DNA of 50,647 nt from Kitasatospora cheerisanensis KCTC 2395 (GTDB lineage Bacteria > Actinomycetota > Actinomycetes > Streptomycetales > Streptomycetaceae), in NCBI RefSeq assembly GCF_000696185.1, contig NZ_KK853998.1, positions 1 through 50,647 on the forward strand, written 5' to 3'. The notes under the pieces are model-generated. The model searched no databases and was not told where the DNA came from. It saw nothing but the letters and a program-made list of their open reading frames with translations. Shown piece by piece: positions 17,701 through 25,474 of this stretch. The position numbers and the translations under genes were made by a program. Position 1 is the first letter of the stretch. Each line of letters starts with the position of its first letter.

Positions 17701-19353
17701 CACCACCAGCTCCCGCGCCCGGTCACTCTCCACCGCCCGCGGCTTGCTCACCCACCCCGTGGCCGCGTCCACGAACAACCAACCCGGATAGCACGGCTCG
17801 ACCACCGCCCGGTCCTCGAACCCCGCCCCGCGCCGGTACGCCTCCACCAGCGACGACGCCGAACGCCCCGTCAACGTCGCCGACAGCAGCACCACCGGCG
17901 CCCGCAACGCCCCCAGCCACTCCAGCAGCCGCACCAGCAGGCTGTGCATCCACGGCCCGTACGCATGCGCCTCGTCGACGACCACCACCTTGCTCGCCAA
18001 CCCGAACAGCCGCAGAAACCCGTACCGCACCGGCAACACCCCGGTCAGCGCCTGATCGACCGTCCCCACCGCCAACGGCGCCAACAGCCCCCGCCGGCCC
18101 GCCCACAACCACTGCGCGGCCTCCGTCGATGTGCCCTCCTGCGAGGAGATTCCCCGGCTCTCCCGAACCTCCTCGCCCTCCCCCGCCCCCTGCGCCGGCT
18201 TGAACAGCGGACTGAGCCGCGCCATCCCGTGCACCGGCATCAACCCGAGCGCACCTTCAAGGTTGTCGTCGGCGAACTTCCGCACCCGCCCGAACATCGC
18301 ATCCGCCGTCGCCATCGTCGGCAACGCGAAGTACAGCCCCCCGGACCCCGAAACCCGCGCCAACTCCGACGCCGCGAACAACGCCGCCTCACTCTTGCCG
18401 TCACCCGTCGGCGCCGTCACCAGCACCAGACCCGGCCCCGACACCAGCGCCGGCAACTCCTTCGCCAGGCTGCGCTGCAGAGGATTCGCCGTCTCGAAGT
18501 CGAACATCTCCTCGATCGCCCGAGCGGGGAACACCGCCCGCCCCAGACCGGCCTCCGCCACCCAGCCCGTCGCACCGGAAACCGCCACGTCGTAGTGCGC
18601 CCGCAACGCCCCCTCGTCCGCCACCCACCCCTCGACCGGAATCCGACCCTCGATCACCCCGACCTGGCTCACCAACCAGTCCGCCACCACCACCAGACCC
18701 AGCACCACCACCGCCGCCCACCCCGACAGCCCGCCCCTCGGCACCGCACTGCCGCCGACGATCCCCCGCACCGCCTCCGCGTGCGCCGCCCGCTGCTCCG
18801 CCCAGCGCTCTGCCGTCCCCAGCCCGGGCAGGTACGCCGACGGGTGGTCCAGCTCCTTGCGCAGCAGCGCCCGCTCGAAGCAGCCGTGATGACCACCGAG
18901 CAGCTGCGCCGCCTGGTGCGCCGTCCACGACCGCATCCGGCGTCCCTCGGCCGGGTAGCCCCACACCTTCAGCAGGTCCACCAGGCCCCAGTGCGTCGCC
19001 GCCTCGTGCCGCACGTACTCCGGGCTCGAGGGCTCCGCGTAGCGGGGGTCGGACGCGAGCTTCGCGAACTCCGCGTCAACCAGCGCCTGGAACGAGGGGG
19101 TGATCTTCCCGATGTCGTGCAACCCGGCCCACACCATCACCGACCGGCGCGCCTCGGCCTCGTCGGCCCCCAACTCCTCGGCAAGGCGAGCCCGCGTGCC
19201 GCTGCCGAGAACCTGGTCCCACAGCGCGCCCGCGACCGCTGCGGTGTCCAACAGGTGGCAGATCAGCGGATACGCCCTGTCGAGACCGTTCTCTTTCCCC
19301 CACAGCACAGTGTCGATGCCGCAGAACGGGCCGGCCCCAGAAGTGTTGCTCAT
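14713..19353 (-). CDS. cas3-cas8e: Cas3-Cas8e (Cse1) fusion protein
   Basis: A single 1546-codon frame joins two normally separate proteins. Residues 1-250 are the HD nuclease (His33, LHDIGK at 78-83, GGHHG at 153-157). The superfamily 2 helicase follows: APTGDGKS 314-321, DEAH 460-463, SATL 491-494, TQVVEQSLDLD from 660, QRAGRGWRH from 686. A Pro/Ala-rich linker runs about 957-1018. Cse1 begins with FNLVDEPWIPV at 1025 and continues to the end with no internal break. Such fusions are documented in some actinomycete type I-E systems; the fusion tethers the degrading nuclease to the PAM-recognising subunit. ATG 19353 has only a weak ribosome site. It heads the operon, overlapping cse2 by four bases. 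Confidence 0.95.
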   Translation of the reverse strand: MSNTSGAGPFCGIDTVLWGKENGLDRAYPLICHLLDTAAVAGALWDQVLGSGTRARLAEELGADEAEARRSVMVWAGLHDIGKITPSFQALVDAEFAKLASDPRYAEPSSPEYVRHEAATHWGLVDLLKVWGYPAEGRRMRSWTAHQAAQLLGGHHGCFERALLRKELDHPSAYLPGLGTAERWAEQRAAHAEAVRGIVGGSAVPRGGLSGWAAVVVLGLVVVADWLVSQVGVIEGRIPVEGWVADEGALRAHYDVAVSGATGWVAEAGLGRAVFPARAIEEMFDFETANPLQRSLAKELPALVSGPGLVLVTAPTGDGKSEAALFAASELARVSGSGGLYFALPTMATADAMFGRVRKFADDNLEGALGLMPVHGMARLSPLFKPAQGAGEGEEVRESRGISSQEGTSTEAAQWLWAGRRGLLAPLAVGTVDQALTGVLPVRYGFLRLFGLASKVVVVDEAHAYGPWMHSLLVRLLEWLGALRAPVVLLSATLTGRSASSLVEAYRRGAGFEDRAVVEPCYPGWLFVDAATGWVSKPRAVESDRARELVVERRPVRWDVHEDGVPAAGSRRAALVELVAPVVDGGGCVLVCCTTVEEAQRTFLFLREAFSGLAGSAGGLRLLHSRFPAFERERISGECEEAFGKGSGGGVRAGSVLVATQVVEQSLDLDFDLVVSDLAPLAQLLQRAGRGWRHKRGERPGWVGGRLRLVVLEPVGDHGGVRVPGSWGSVYDASLLVRTSTLLAGLGGRAVAVPGDVQGLVDAVYEDDFGRRLEESARREFERWDVRREAGELAEAQLADLVRIPAPGDVDGDWSVLTDAPEGVSEELLATRLGAETARVVFVYARSGGGVSLDREGRVRVPGWSRGRGVGRADAVEVLRHSVPLPAGWVVGESEGDGLAGPWARTAMLKGLRVVVLREDREGRWVGRVGGQELQLSDVGVTRGWRVDEPQRLAVPVVPDELPAGVAAAPAAEEPPPAAAEVASRDGAAGPEVPKDRSASRREPVVGGKQRRGRAVTVSDAPAVFNLVDEPWIPVRWCAGLPPLAEGGERPGAVGLRRLLVDAHEIEEIAVGLPPALAGLYRVLVAITARVTGLDERGPGLWGARRERVQDGGRFDAEAVGAYLDRYWHRFDVFDPVRPFLQDPRLAQQCDASNTAGVDKLVTTRPSGNNHAWFEHVAAGAPVLPGTAEAVLHLLVWHYFGPSGRCSSRTVGGVKAADAKAGPLRSTLSYHPQGESLFETLLANLVQPGGQVRREEDLCPWEQAELNDPLGVPARVQGPCSSLTGRSQHALLLVPDGDGRRVRDAFITWAWREKVAREGDPYLIWQLSKEGNSYPRPADSGRALWRDVDALLLSELPGESRPRRPEVFRTAPEVSEWLRVRALGFEQDGQAKDVQFVDASTPPVLGLSERRSPESAVLVSKLRAVGEMYGRRLELAVKRAWQQFTDAPKLKDCAWAVDAGARYWPAAEAEFWDRFGRRDFDGAGAVFRRLAEEAFEAVTARAVVSVRGARACEAARIELYGGRRKSVPAPAAGGSARRSASKEVAR

Positions 19354-19616
19354 GCAGATGGGTTATCAGAGGCCACTGACAATCTGTGAGCCGATCGGGC
19401 GATCCGATCAAAAAGCGTCAGAAAGCGCCACCTTCGGACGCTTGAGGCTTTCGACTCCCGATCGATTTTAGATAAAGCATTCGATCGAAAAGTAGATCGA
19501 TTTTTTCGACGCCTAAACTGCCCCTGCTCCCGTTCCACGAAAACCCGCTGCGGGCCCCGCAGAGGACACCTGGGAAAACCTTGGTGGAAAATCTCGGAAC
19601 AACAAGGGAGTCGCCA
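19354..19616. promoter_or_regulatory. divergent promoter region of the cas operon
   Basis: About 19385-19515 is strikingly AT-rich for this genome. It carries two direct copies of GATCGATTTT (19461 and 19496) with the inverted core TTCGATCGAAAA between them, an arrangement that looks like a set of operator sites. On the minus strand, TATCTAAAAT is a possible -10 for cas3. The same region must also serve the divergent small gene at 19617. Confidence 0.55.
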
Positions 19617-19724
19617 ATGGGTAGCCTGCGGCGCATCGTCAGAGTGGCTGGGAAGATCTCGGAGACCGTCAAGACGGCACTGATGATCGCCTACTACCTG
19701 CTGGAGATGATCGAGAAGCTGTAA
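19617..19724 (+). CDS. 35-aa small protein divergent from cas3
   Basis: ATG 19617 is preceded by AAGGGAG at a good distance and the frame ends at TAA 19724. The N-terminus is basic (MGSLRRIVRVAGK). The middle and end are a hydrophobic or amphipathic helix (ALMIAYYLLEMIEKL). A strong stem-loop with a T-run follows 40 bp later, so it forms a complete transcription unit. The role is unknown: membrane-active peptide, small regulator of the cas system, or type I toxin are all possible. Its position between the cas promoter and the megalocus is suggestive only. Confidence 0.6.
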   Translation: MGSLRRIVRVAGKISETVKTALMIAYYLLEMIEKL

Positions 19725-19763
19725 GCCAACTCAACCATCCCCAGCGGGAAGCCACCTCGACGG

Positions 19764-19816
19764 GAAGGAAGGGTCGCCTCACCTGCTGCACGCAATAGCG
19801 CGACCCTTCCTTCTTT
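19764..19816 (+). terminator. terminator of the 35-aa gene
   Basis: 14-bp perfect stem (GAAGGAAGGGTCGC with its complement at 19800-19813), 22-nt loop, followed by TTT. Confidence 0.75.
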
Positions 19817-20067
19817 AAAGCCAGGATCACGTCGAAGACGCAAGCAAAGCCGGACCCGGCAGCCATCCGACTATCCCCAATCATATTTCCCGTAGCGCCT
19901 TCAATGCACCGGCCCGAGCGGCCATCACCAGTTCCAGCGATGACACAGCCGCCCCAGGCGAGCAATCACTAGCAGGCCACGTCAAACGGTGGCACCACTT
20001 TCATTTCGCCGTCTGCCACTGCTGCGCTGCGCGTCTGCGTCGGCCTGAATAGAGGCTTGGTAGCATC
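19817..20067. other. intergenic before the megalocus, no leader seen
   Basis: I see no gene here and no resemblance to the 125-bp leaders. This is notable because the array that follows lacks a recognisable leader. Confidence 0.5.
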
Positions 20068-21500
20068 GACGAGCCCCGCAACAGCGGGGGTGGGCCCCCT
20101 CTCTTCAGACCGGGCCAGACACGCAGCAAATCCTCTCCCCGCGCAAGCGGGGGTCCTCCGGAGGTGCCAGCCCCCACTGACAAACCGCGAGCGTCCTCCC
20201 CGCGGAAGCGAGGGTCCTCCGCTCTCGCGATGCCCGAAACCGAAGCCGGAGCAGTCCTCCCCGCGCGAGTGGGGGTCAGCCGAACCAGTCGTTCGCGATG
20301 TCCACCGGCCGCTCGTCCTCCCCGCGCAAGCGGGGGTCACCTGCCTGAGCCGGCCGACGACCGGGCCGGTGCGCACTCCTCCCCGCGCAAGCGGGGGGCA
20401 CCCGCTCATCTCCACCGACCCGCCGCCCCCACCCCCTCCTCCCCGCGCGAGCGGGGGTCAGCCGCCTGACGGTGCGGCGTCGGATCGTCGGCGACCGTCC
20501 TCCCCGCGCGAGCGGGGGTCAGCCGCAGAACCACCGGGTGCCGGGGATCATCCCGCAGTCCTCCCCGTGCGAGCGGGGGGCAGCCGTCGTAGGCCAGACC
20601 GCCGTAGGCGCGGCGGCCCTCCTCCCCGCGCGAGCAGGGGTCAGCCGCCGCGCGAGGACGTCATCGCGGTGATGAAGAACTTCTCCCCGCGCGAGCGGGG
20701 GTCAGCCGCGGGCGAGGCCGGTGGCGAAGCTGGGGAGGAGGTCCTCCCCATGCAAGCGGGGGTCAGCCGACAGTAGCGGTGGCGCTTTGTGGCGTCGCGG
20801 CGCCCTCCCCGCGCAAGCGGGGGTCAGCCGTCGGCGTCGGCAAACAGCTGCGCCTCGGTGTCGTCGTCCCCGCGCAAGCGGGGGTCAGCCTCCACCGAGC
20901 TGTACCTGGAGGCTGCCTGATGGGTTGTCCCCGCGCAGGCGGAGGTCAGCCGGCACCCGGCCGGCTGTTCAACAGCGTTCCGGCGTCCTCCCCACGAGAG
21001 CGAGGGCCACCCGGAGAGGGCCACCGGCAAGGTCCTGCCTTCGACGTCCTCCCCGCGCGAGCGGGGGCCACCCGGCTCGAACTCATCGGTGATGCCGAGC
21101 TGGGCAGTCCTCCCCGCGCAAGCGGGGGTCACTCGATCACCGCGACCGTCCTGCGTTACTCCACCGCCTCCTCCCCGCGCGAGCGGGGGTCAGCCGCCGG
21201 GCCAGCGGCCGGCCTGGGTGCGGCGTCCGTCCTCCCCGCGCGAGCGGGGGTCAGCCGCACCGCCCGATGTAGACATGGCCGATGAGGAAGTCCTCCCCGC
21301 GTAGGCGGGGGGCAGCCGAGCGCGCCCAGGGCGGCCCGCACCGTCTTGAGGTCCTCCCCGCGTGAGCGGGGGTCAGCCGGCGGTGCTGCGGGAGCTGCGC
21401 GCGGGCGGCGAGTCCTCCCCGCGCGAGCGGGGGTCAGCCGTAGTCCTCGACGTCCCCGGTCACCGCGGCGGCCTCCTCCCCGCGCGAGCGGGGGCAGCCG
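20068..21500 (+). CRISPR. array 2, leaderless, about 23 repeats with decayed left end
   Basis: Roughly 23 repeats in plus orientation with 61-bp period. The left-most copies are degenerate (20068-20096 keeps only the hairpin; the next two end GTCCTCCG), and many central copies carry substitutions. Such variation at the side where new spacers should enter, together with the missing leader, points to an old array no longer acquiring spacers. Confidence 0.9.
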
Positions 21501-21527
21501 GTCCTTCCCCGCGGCGGTGTTGGAGGT

Positions 21528-21788
21528 TCAGGGTGTCGGCGGTGGCGTGAGCTGGCAGACCACGACGAGCTCCAGGCGCGGGACGATGTAGTAGGCGACC
21601 AAGCCGCCGGCGACGTCGAGGTAGCGCATCGGCTCGCCGCTGCCTTGGTAGGAGGTGCCGTCCAGGTAGAGCGCTTCGGCAGCTCGGACGAGTTCGGCGG
21701 CCCGCTGCTCGACGGCGGCAAGGAAGTCGGTCGGGGTGCCGGCGGTGACGTGCTGCTCGTTGGGCAGGTACTCCCAGCTCCAGGTCAC
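21528..21788 (-). CDS. putative toxin partner, 86 aa
   Basis: GTG 21788 overlaps the stop of the DUF6247-like gene (GTGA), so I reject the longer upstream start. The protein opens WSWEYLPNEQHVTAGTP, followed by a helix (FLAAVEQRAAELVRAAEALYLD) and a strand-rich end (MRYLDVAGGLVAYYIVPRLELVVV). Size, coupling and the helix-then-beta pattern fit a RelE-like or other small toxin, but I see no catalytic residues to confirm it. The end of array 2 abuts its 3' end. Confidence 0.6.
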   Translation of the reverse strand: MTWSWEYLPNEQHVTAGTPTDFLAAVEQRAAELVRAAEALYLDGTSYQGSGEPMRYLDVAGGLVAYYIVPRLELVVVCQLTPPPTP

Positions 21789-22135
21789 TCGTTCACCGCT
21801 GCAAAGGCGGCGCGGTAGAGCTCGGCAACGGTGGTGGCGTGTTCCCGGCACTCCTGGATGGTGACGGCGTGGTTGGCGAGGTAGTTCGCCCGGTGGTAGG
21901 CCTGTGCGGTGGCCGGATGCCGCTCGATCTCCACGACGGCGGCCCAGTGCGCGACGAACGAGCGGATCGGTTGGACACTGCCCGTGGCGATGGCCTCGGC
22001 CATGGCCTTCGTCTGGCCGTCGATCATCTCGGGGAGACGGTCTGTGGCGACGACCGCAAGGGCGGCCTTGAGGGCGGCCGGACTCTGCTCGGGCCGGGGG
22101 ATCAGCTCGACTCCGTCGTGCACGGGCTGACTCAT
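21785..22135 (-). CDS. DUF6247-like protein, putative antitoxin
   Basis: 116 aa from ATG 22135 with GAGGGAG upstream. The pattern SPAALKAALAVVATDRLPEM, then FVAHWAAVVEIERHPATAQAYH, is the one I associate with actinomycete DUF6247 proteins, which are regularly followed by a short second gene. It is helical and acidic. The pair sits between array 2 and the first leader of the megalocus and probably stabilises the region. Confidence 0.65.
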   Translation of the reverse strand: MSQPVHDGVELIPRPEQSPAALKAALAVVATDRLPEMIDGQTKAMAEAIATGSVQPIRSFVAHWAAVVEIERHPATAQAYHRANYLANHAVTIQECREHATTVAELYRAAFAAVNE

Positions 22136-22592
22136 GACGTCACTCCCTCTCTTGTCTGCTGCGAGGCTACTCGCTCTGGGACGTACGGTCGGCGGCCTCG
22201 CGCGGCCCTGCGAGCGGGTGCTGGCTGCGGCGGGCGAGCGATGGGCAGCAGGGCCGCCCGGCCCGGGCGCGGGCGGTGGCCGGCGCGGCACGGTGGTGTT
22301 CGCGGTGCTGGCGGGGCGTGCTCGTGGGTGTCGGTGACCGGGGGCCTCGATCGCGGGCCGGTGGGCGTCCTTGGGCTTGTGCAGCCAGTTGTGGTTCTGG
22401 CGCAGGATGGTTTCCCGTTCGGCAGTTGTGTCGTCGTGCGTGGCCTGGCGGGCGGCGGGCTCGTGTATGCAGCGGTGTGGCGCCTGGTAGGTGGTGTGGT
22501 CGGTGAGTGGGGGTCGGGCGTCGGCGGTCCTCGGTGCCGCTGCGGCGGCCGGGTCGCGGTTCAGCCGGTGTGGGCTTCGAGGTCCGTCCCCG
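22136..22592. other. intergenic ending in the conserved trailer element
   Basis: No gene supported. From about 22520 it matches the trailer element found before most leaders: TCGGCGGTCCTCGG followed by a GCCGCTGCGGCGGCC palindromic stretch. A remnant of an earlier array thus lies here. Confidence 0.5.
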
Positions 22593-22718
22593 GGGGGCAT
22601 CGTCGTACCTTCGTGCCACGATGCCCCCGCACACCGGTCCTTGATATCTGAACCTCCCTCAACAGCCAGACGTGGCAAAGAAAGTGCAAAGTTGCCATAA
22701 CGCTGCAGGTCGTGAAGC
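22593..22718 (+). promoter_or_regulatory. CRISPR leader A1
   Basis: 126 bp: hairpin GGGGGCATCGT/ACGATGCCCCC with 14-nt loop, then TTGATATCTGAACC, TGGCAAAGAAAGTGC and CGCTGCAGGTCGTGAAGC up to the first repeat. It belongs to leader family A (TTGATATC, GTGCAAAG, CGTGAAG). TGGCAA and CATAAC spaced by 17 bp could act as a promoter. Confidence 0.85.
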
Positions 22719-23285
22719 GTCCTCCCCGCGCGAGCGGGGGTCAGCCGCACAGAGGTTCGGTGATCATGGGGACGATGACGTCCTCCCCGCGCGAGCGGGG
22801 GTCAGCCGCAGTTCCGTGGCAGTCAGAGGGCCTCCTAGCTGTCCTCCCCGCGCGAGCGGGGGTCAGCCGTGGAAGACGCGGCCGTTGGCCTCCGGGAGCG
22901 AGTCCTCCCCGCGCGAGCGGGGGTCAGCCGTCCATGGTGCGCGGCCCTTTCTCGGGCGACGGGTCCTCCCCGCGCGAGCGGGGGTCAGCCGCTGTAGCGC
23001 AGGAAAACGCGCATGACCACTCCGTCGTCCCCGCGCGAGCGGGGGTCAGCCGCCCTCCTTGCAGGGGATGTCCGCGCACGAGTCCTCCTTCCCGCGCGAG
23101 CGGGGGTCAGCCGTCCCGGGGAGCGGCCAGCGGAGCAGACCCGTGGTCCTCCCCGCGCGAGTGGGGGGCAGGCGCCGGCCAGCGGGCCCAGACTGCGTCC
23201 TCCCCGCGCAGGCGGTGGTCAGCCGGCGGGATGCAGGCCCTCGCCCCGGAGTCCCGGGTTCTCCCTGTTCGATCGGGGCCGGCCG
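22719..23285 (+). CRISPR. array 3 (9 repeats plus terminal decayed repeat)
   Basis: Repeats begin GTCCTCCCC with loop GCGA. One copy carries a 3-bp insertion in its first half (about 23080). The last spacer is the shared trailer spacer GATGCAGGCCCTCGCC, and the last repeat is decayed (CTGTTCGATCGGGG). Confidence 0.95.
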
Positions 23286-23360
23286 TCGGCGGTCATCGGC
23301 GCCGCCGCGGGCAGGTGGTCCCTGGGGTTCAGCCGGCGCGGGCCTGGAGTCTGCACTCCC

Positions 23361-23486
23361 GGGAGAACTGTCGTACTGCCGTGACACGATGCCCCCGCAC
23401 GCAGCCCCTTGAGATCTGAACCTCCCTCAACCGCCAGGCATGGCAAAGAAAACGCAAAGCCGTCATAACGCTGCAGGTCGCGAAGC
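23361..23486 (+). promoter_or_regulatory. CRISPR leader B1
   Basis: Same 126-bp length but family B: GGGAGAACTGTC replaces the left hairpin arm, then TTGAGATCTGAACC, AAAACGCAAAGCC and GGTCGCGAAGC. Confidence 0.85.
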
Positions 23487-24307
23487 CTCCTCCCCGCGCA
23501 AGCGGGCGTCAGCCGGCGGCGGAGGAGCTGGCGCGGGCGCAGGAGCACTCCTCCCCGCGCGAGCGGGGGTCAGCCGACCCCACGACCCGCGACCGCGACC
23601 TGGCCGCCCTCCTTCCCGCGCGAGCGGGGGTCAGCCGGAGTGCTTACGGCTCGCCCCGGGAGTGGCGGTCTCCTCCCCGCGCGAGCGGGGGTCAGCCGCA
23701 CGAGGCGGCGCTGCTGCAGGCCGCGATCCACTCCTCCCCGCGCGAGCGGGGGTCAGCCGGCCCGGGGTCAGCGCATCCGCTACCACGACGCCTCCTCCCC
23801 GCGCGAGCGGGGGTCAGCCGGAGCGCGAGATCTACCGCCAGCTCATGACGCACTCCTCCCCGCGCGAGCGGGGGTCAGCCGTCGTTGAACGAGCTCGTCG
23901 CCGAGGCGGTTGCCTCCTCCCCGCGCGAGCGGGGGTCAGCCGTCGGGTGCGGCCCGGTCGGTGGTGGTCTCTTCCTCCTCCCCGCGCAAGCGGGGGTCAC
24001 CCGTTCCGACTGCTGCGCGTGGCGATCCTGGCCGGCTCCTCCCCGCGCAAGCGGGGGTCAGCCGACGGTGCAAGGACAGATCAACGCCGTGATGCGGTCC
24101 TCCCCGCGCAGGCGGGGGTCAGCCGGCGTTCGGCGCGTGCGTCACGTTGGCCAGCGCGTCGTCCCCGCGCGAGCGGGGGTCAGCCGCGCCTCGTCCTCCA
24201 GTACGACGACCTTGCCAACTCCTCCCCGCGCGAGCGGGGGTCAGCCGCTCACCCCGGAGCTGAACGATTCCGTGGCGGCGTCCTCCCCGCTCGATCGGGG
24301 CTGGCCG
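23487..24307 (+). CRISPR. array 4 (13 repeats plus decayed terminal)
   Basis: Most repeats start CTCCTCCCC with loop GCGA. The terminal spacer CTCACCCCGGAGCTG (24248-24279) is identical to the terminal spacer of array 12 at 33852. Confidence 0.95.
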
Positions 24308-24387
24308 TCGGCGGTCCTCGGCGCCGCCGCGGCGGCCGGATCGTCCCCGGGGTTCAGTGGGCGTGGGCCTTGAGGTCGGCGCTCACC

Positions 24388-24512
24388 GGGGGCATCGTCG
24401 TACCGCCGTGACACGATGCCCCGCGCACCGGTCCTTGATATCTGAACCTTCCTCAACAGCCAGGCGTGGCAAAGAAAGTGCAAAGTCGCCATAACGCTGC
24501 AGGTCGTGAAGC
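24388..24512 (+). promoter_or_regulatory. CRISPR leader A2
   Basis: Family A with the full GGGGGCATCGT hairpin; one base shorter (125 bp) through loss of a C in the right arm. Confidence 0.85.
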
Positions 24513-25270
24513 ATCGTCCCCGCGCGAGCGGGGGTCAGCCGTTCCCCGTGGTCGTGGTGGAGCTCCGGGGGGTGTCGTCCCCGCGCGAGCGGGGGTCAGC
24601 CGTTCCTTCAGGCCAACCCGGGGCTGATCGAGGCGTCGTCCCCGCGCGAGCGGGGGTCAGCCGCTGGACCCGGTCTGGCGCGAGGACCTGGCGATGTCGT
24701 CCCCGCGCGAGCGGGGGTCAGCCGATCCGATTCCGTCTGGACACCACATCCTGGCGATGTTCTCCCCTCGCAGGCGGGGCCCCTTAGCCCGGCTCTCCTA
24801 AAGCCGGTGTCGCAGGTGCTCCCCGCGCAGGCGGGGGTCAGCCGTCCGGGTCCGAGCAGAGTCGGCGTCCCAGCTCGTCGTCCCCACACGAACGGGGGTC
24901 AGCTGTCGGCCAGGAGGACAGCGAGGAGATCCTGCTCCTCCTCCCCGCGCAAGCGGGGGTCAGCCGGAGAGGACCCGCCGATGCCCACGCTCACCGCCCT
25001 CCTCCCCGCGCAAGCGTGGGTCAGCCGGTCGACCTGGAGCGGGTCCCGCTCGGCCCGTCCTCCTCCCCGCGCAAGCGGGGGTCAGCCGATCGCGGCACCG
25101 TTCCGGGCCGGGTTCAGCTCCTCCTCCCCGCGCAAGCGGGGGTCAGCCCCTTTACGGCGTAAAGACCGGAGATCGAGAGACGTCCTCCCCACGCGGGCGG
25201 TGATCAGCCGCCGGGATGTAGGCCCTCGCCCCGGAGTCCCGGGTTCTCCCTGTTCGATCGGGGCCAGCCG
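24513..25270 (+). CRISPR. array 5 (about 12 repeats plus decayed terminal)
   Basis: The first repeats use GTCGTCCCC. 24724-24838 contains an aberrant repeat (TCCCCTCGCAGGCGGGGCC, then TTAGCCCGGC), and this block recurs almost exactly at 32403-32517 in array 11. The last two spacers are the shared trailer pair (GGCGTAAAGACCGG, then GTAGGCCCTCGCC). Confidence 0.93.
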
Positions 25271-25348
25271 TCGGTGGTCCTCGGCGCCGCCGCGGCGGGC
25301 GGGTCGTTCCCGCGCTTCAGTCGGCGCGGGTCTGGAATCTACATCACC

Positions 25349-25474
25349 GGGAGAACCGTCGTACCGCCGTGACACGATGCACCCGCACGCAGCCCCTTGA
25401 GATCTGAACCTCCCTCAACCGCCAGGCATGGCAAAGAAAACGCAAAGCCGCCACAACGCTGCAGGTCGCGAAGC
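25349..25474 (+). promoter_or_regulatory. CRISPR leader B2
   Basis: Family B leader; left arm GGGAGAACCGTC, right arm with GATGCACCC, so the hairpin is weakened. Confidence 0.85.

Noticed and set aside
15487..19389. 1300-codon open frame on the plus strand opposite cas3-cas8e
   Set aside because: Composition is Arg/His/Pro-rich with no domain. It mirrors the codon-position GC bias of the real gene on the other strand.
22167..22634. 155-codon minus-strand frame between the toxin-antitoxin pair and the first leader
   Set aside because: Low-complexity Arg/Pro/His sequence that overlaps the conserved trailer and leader hairpin.
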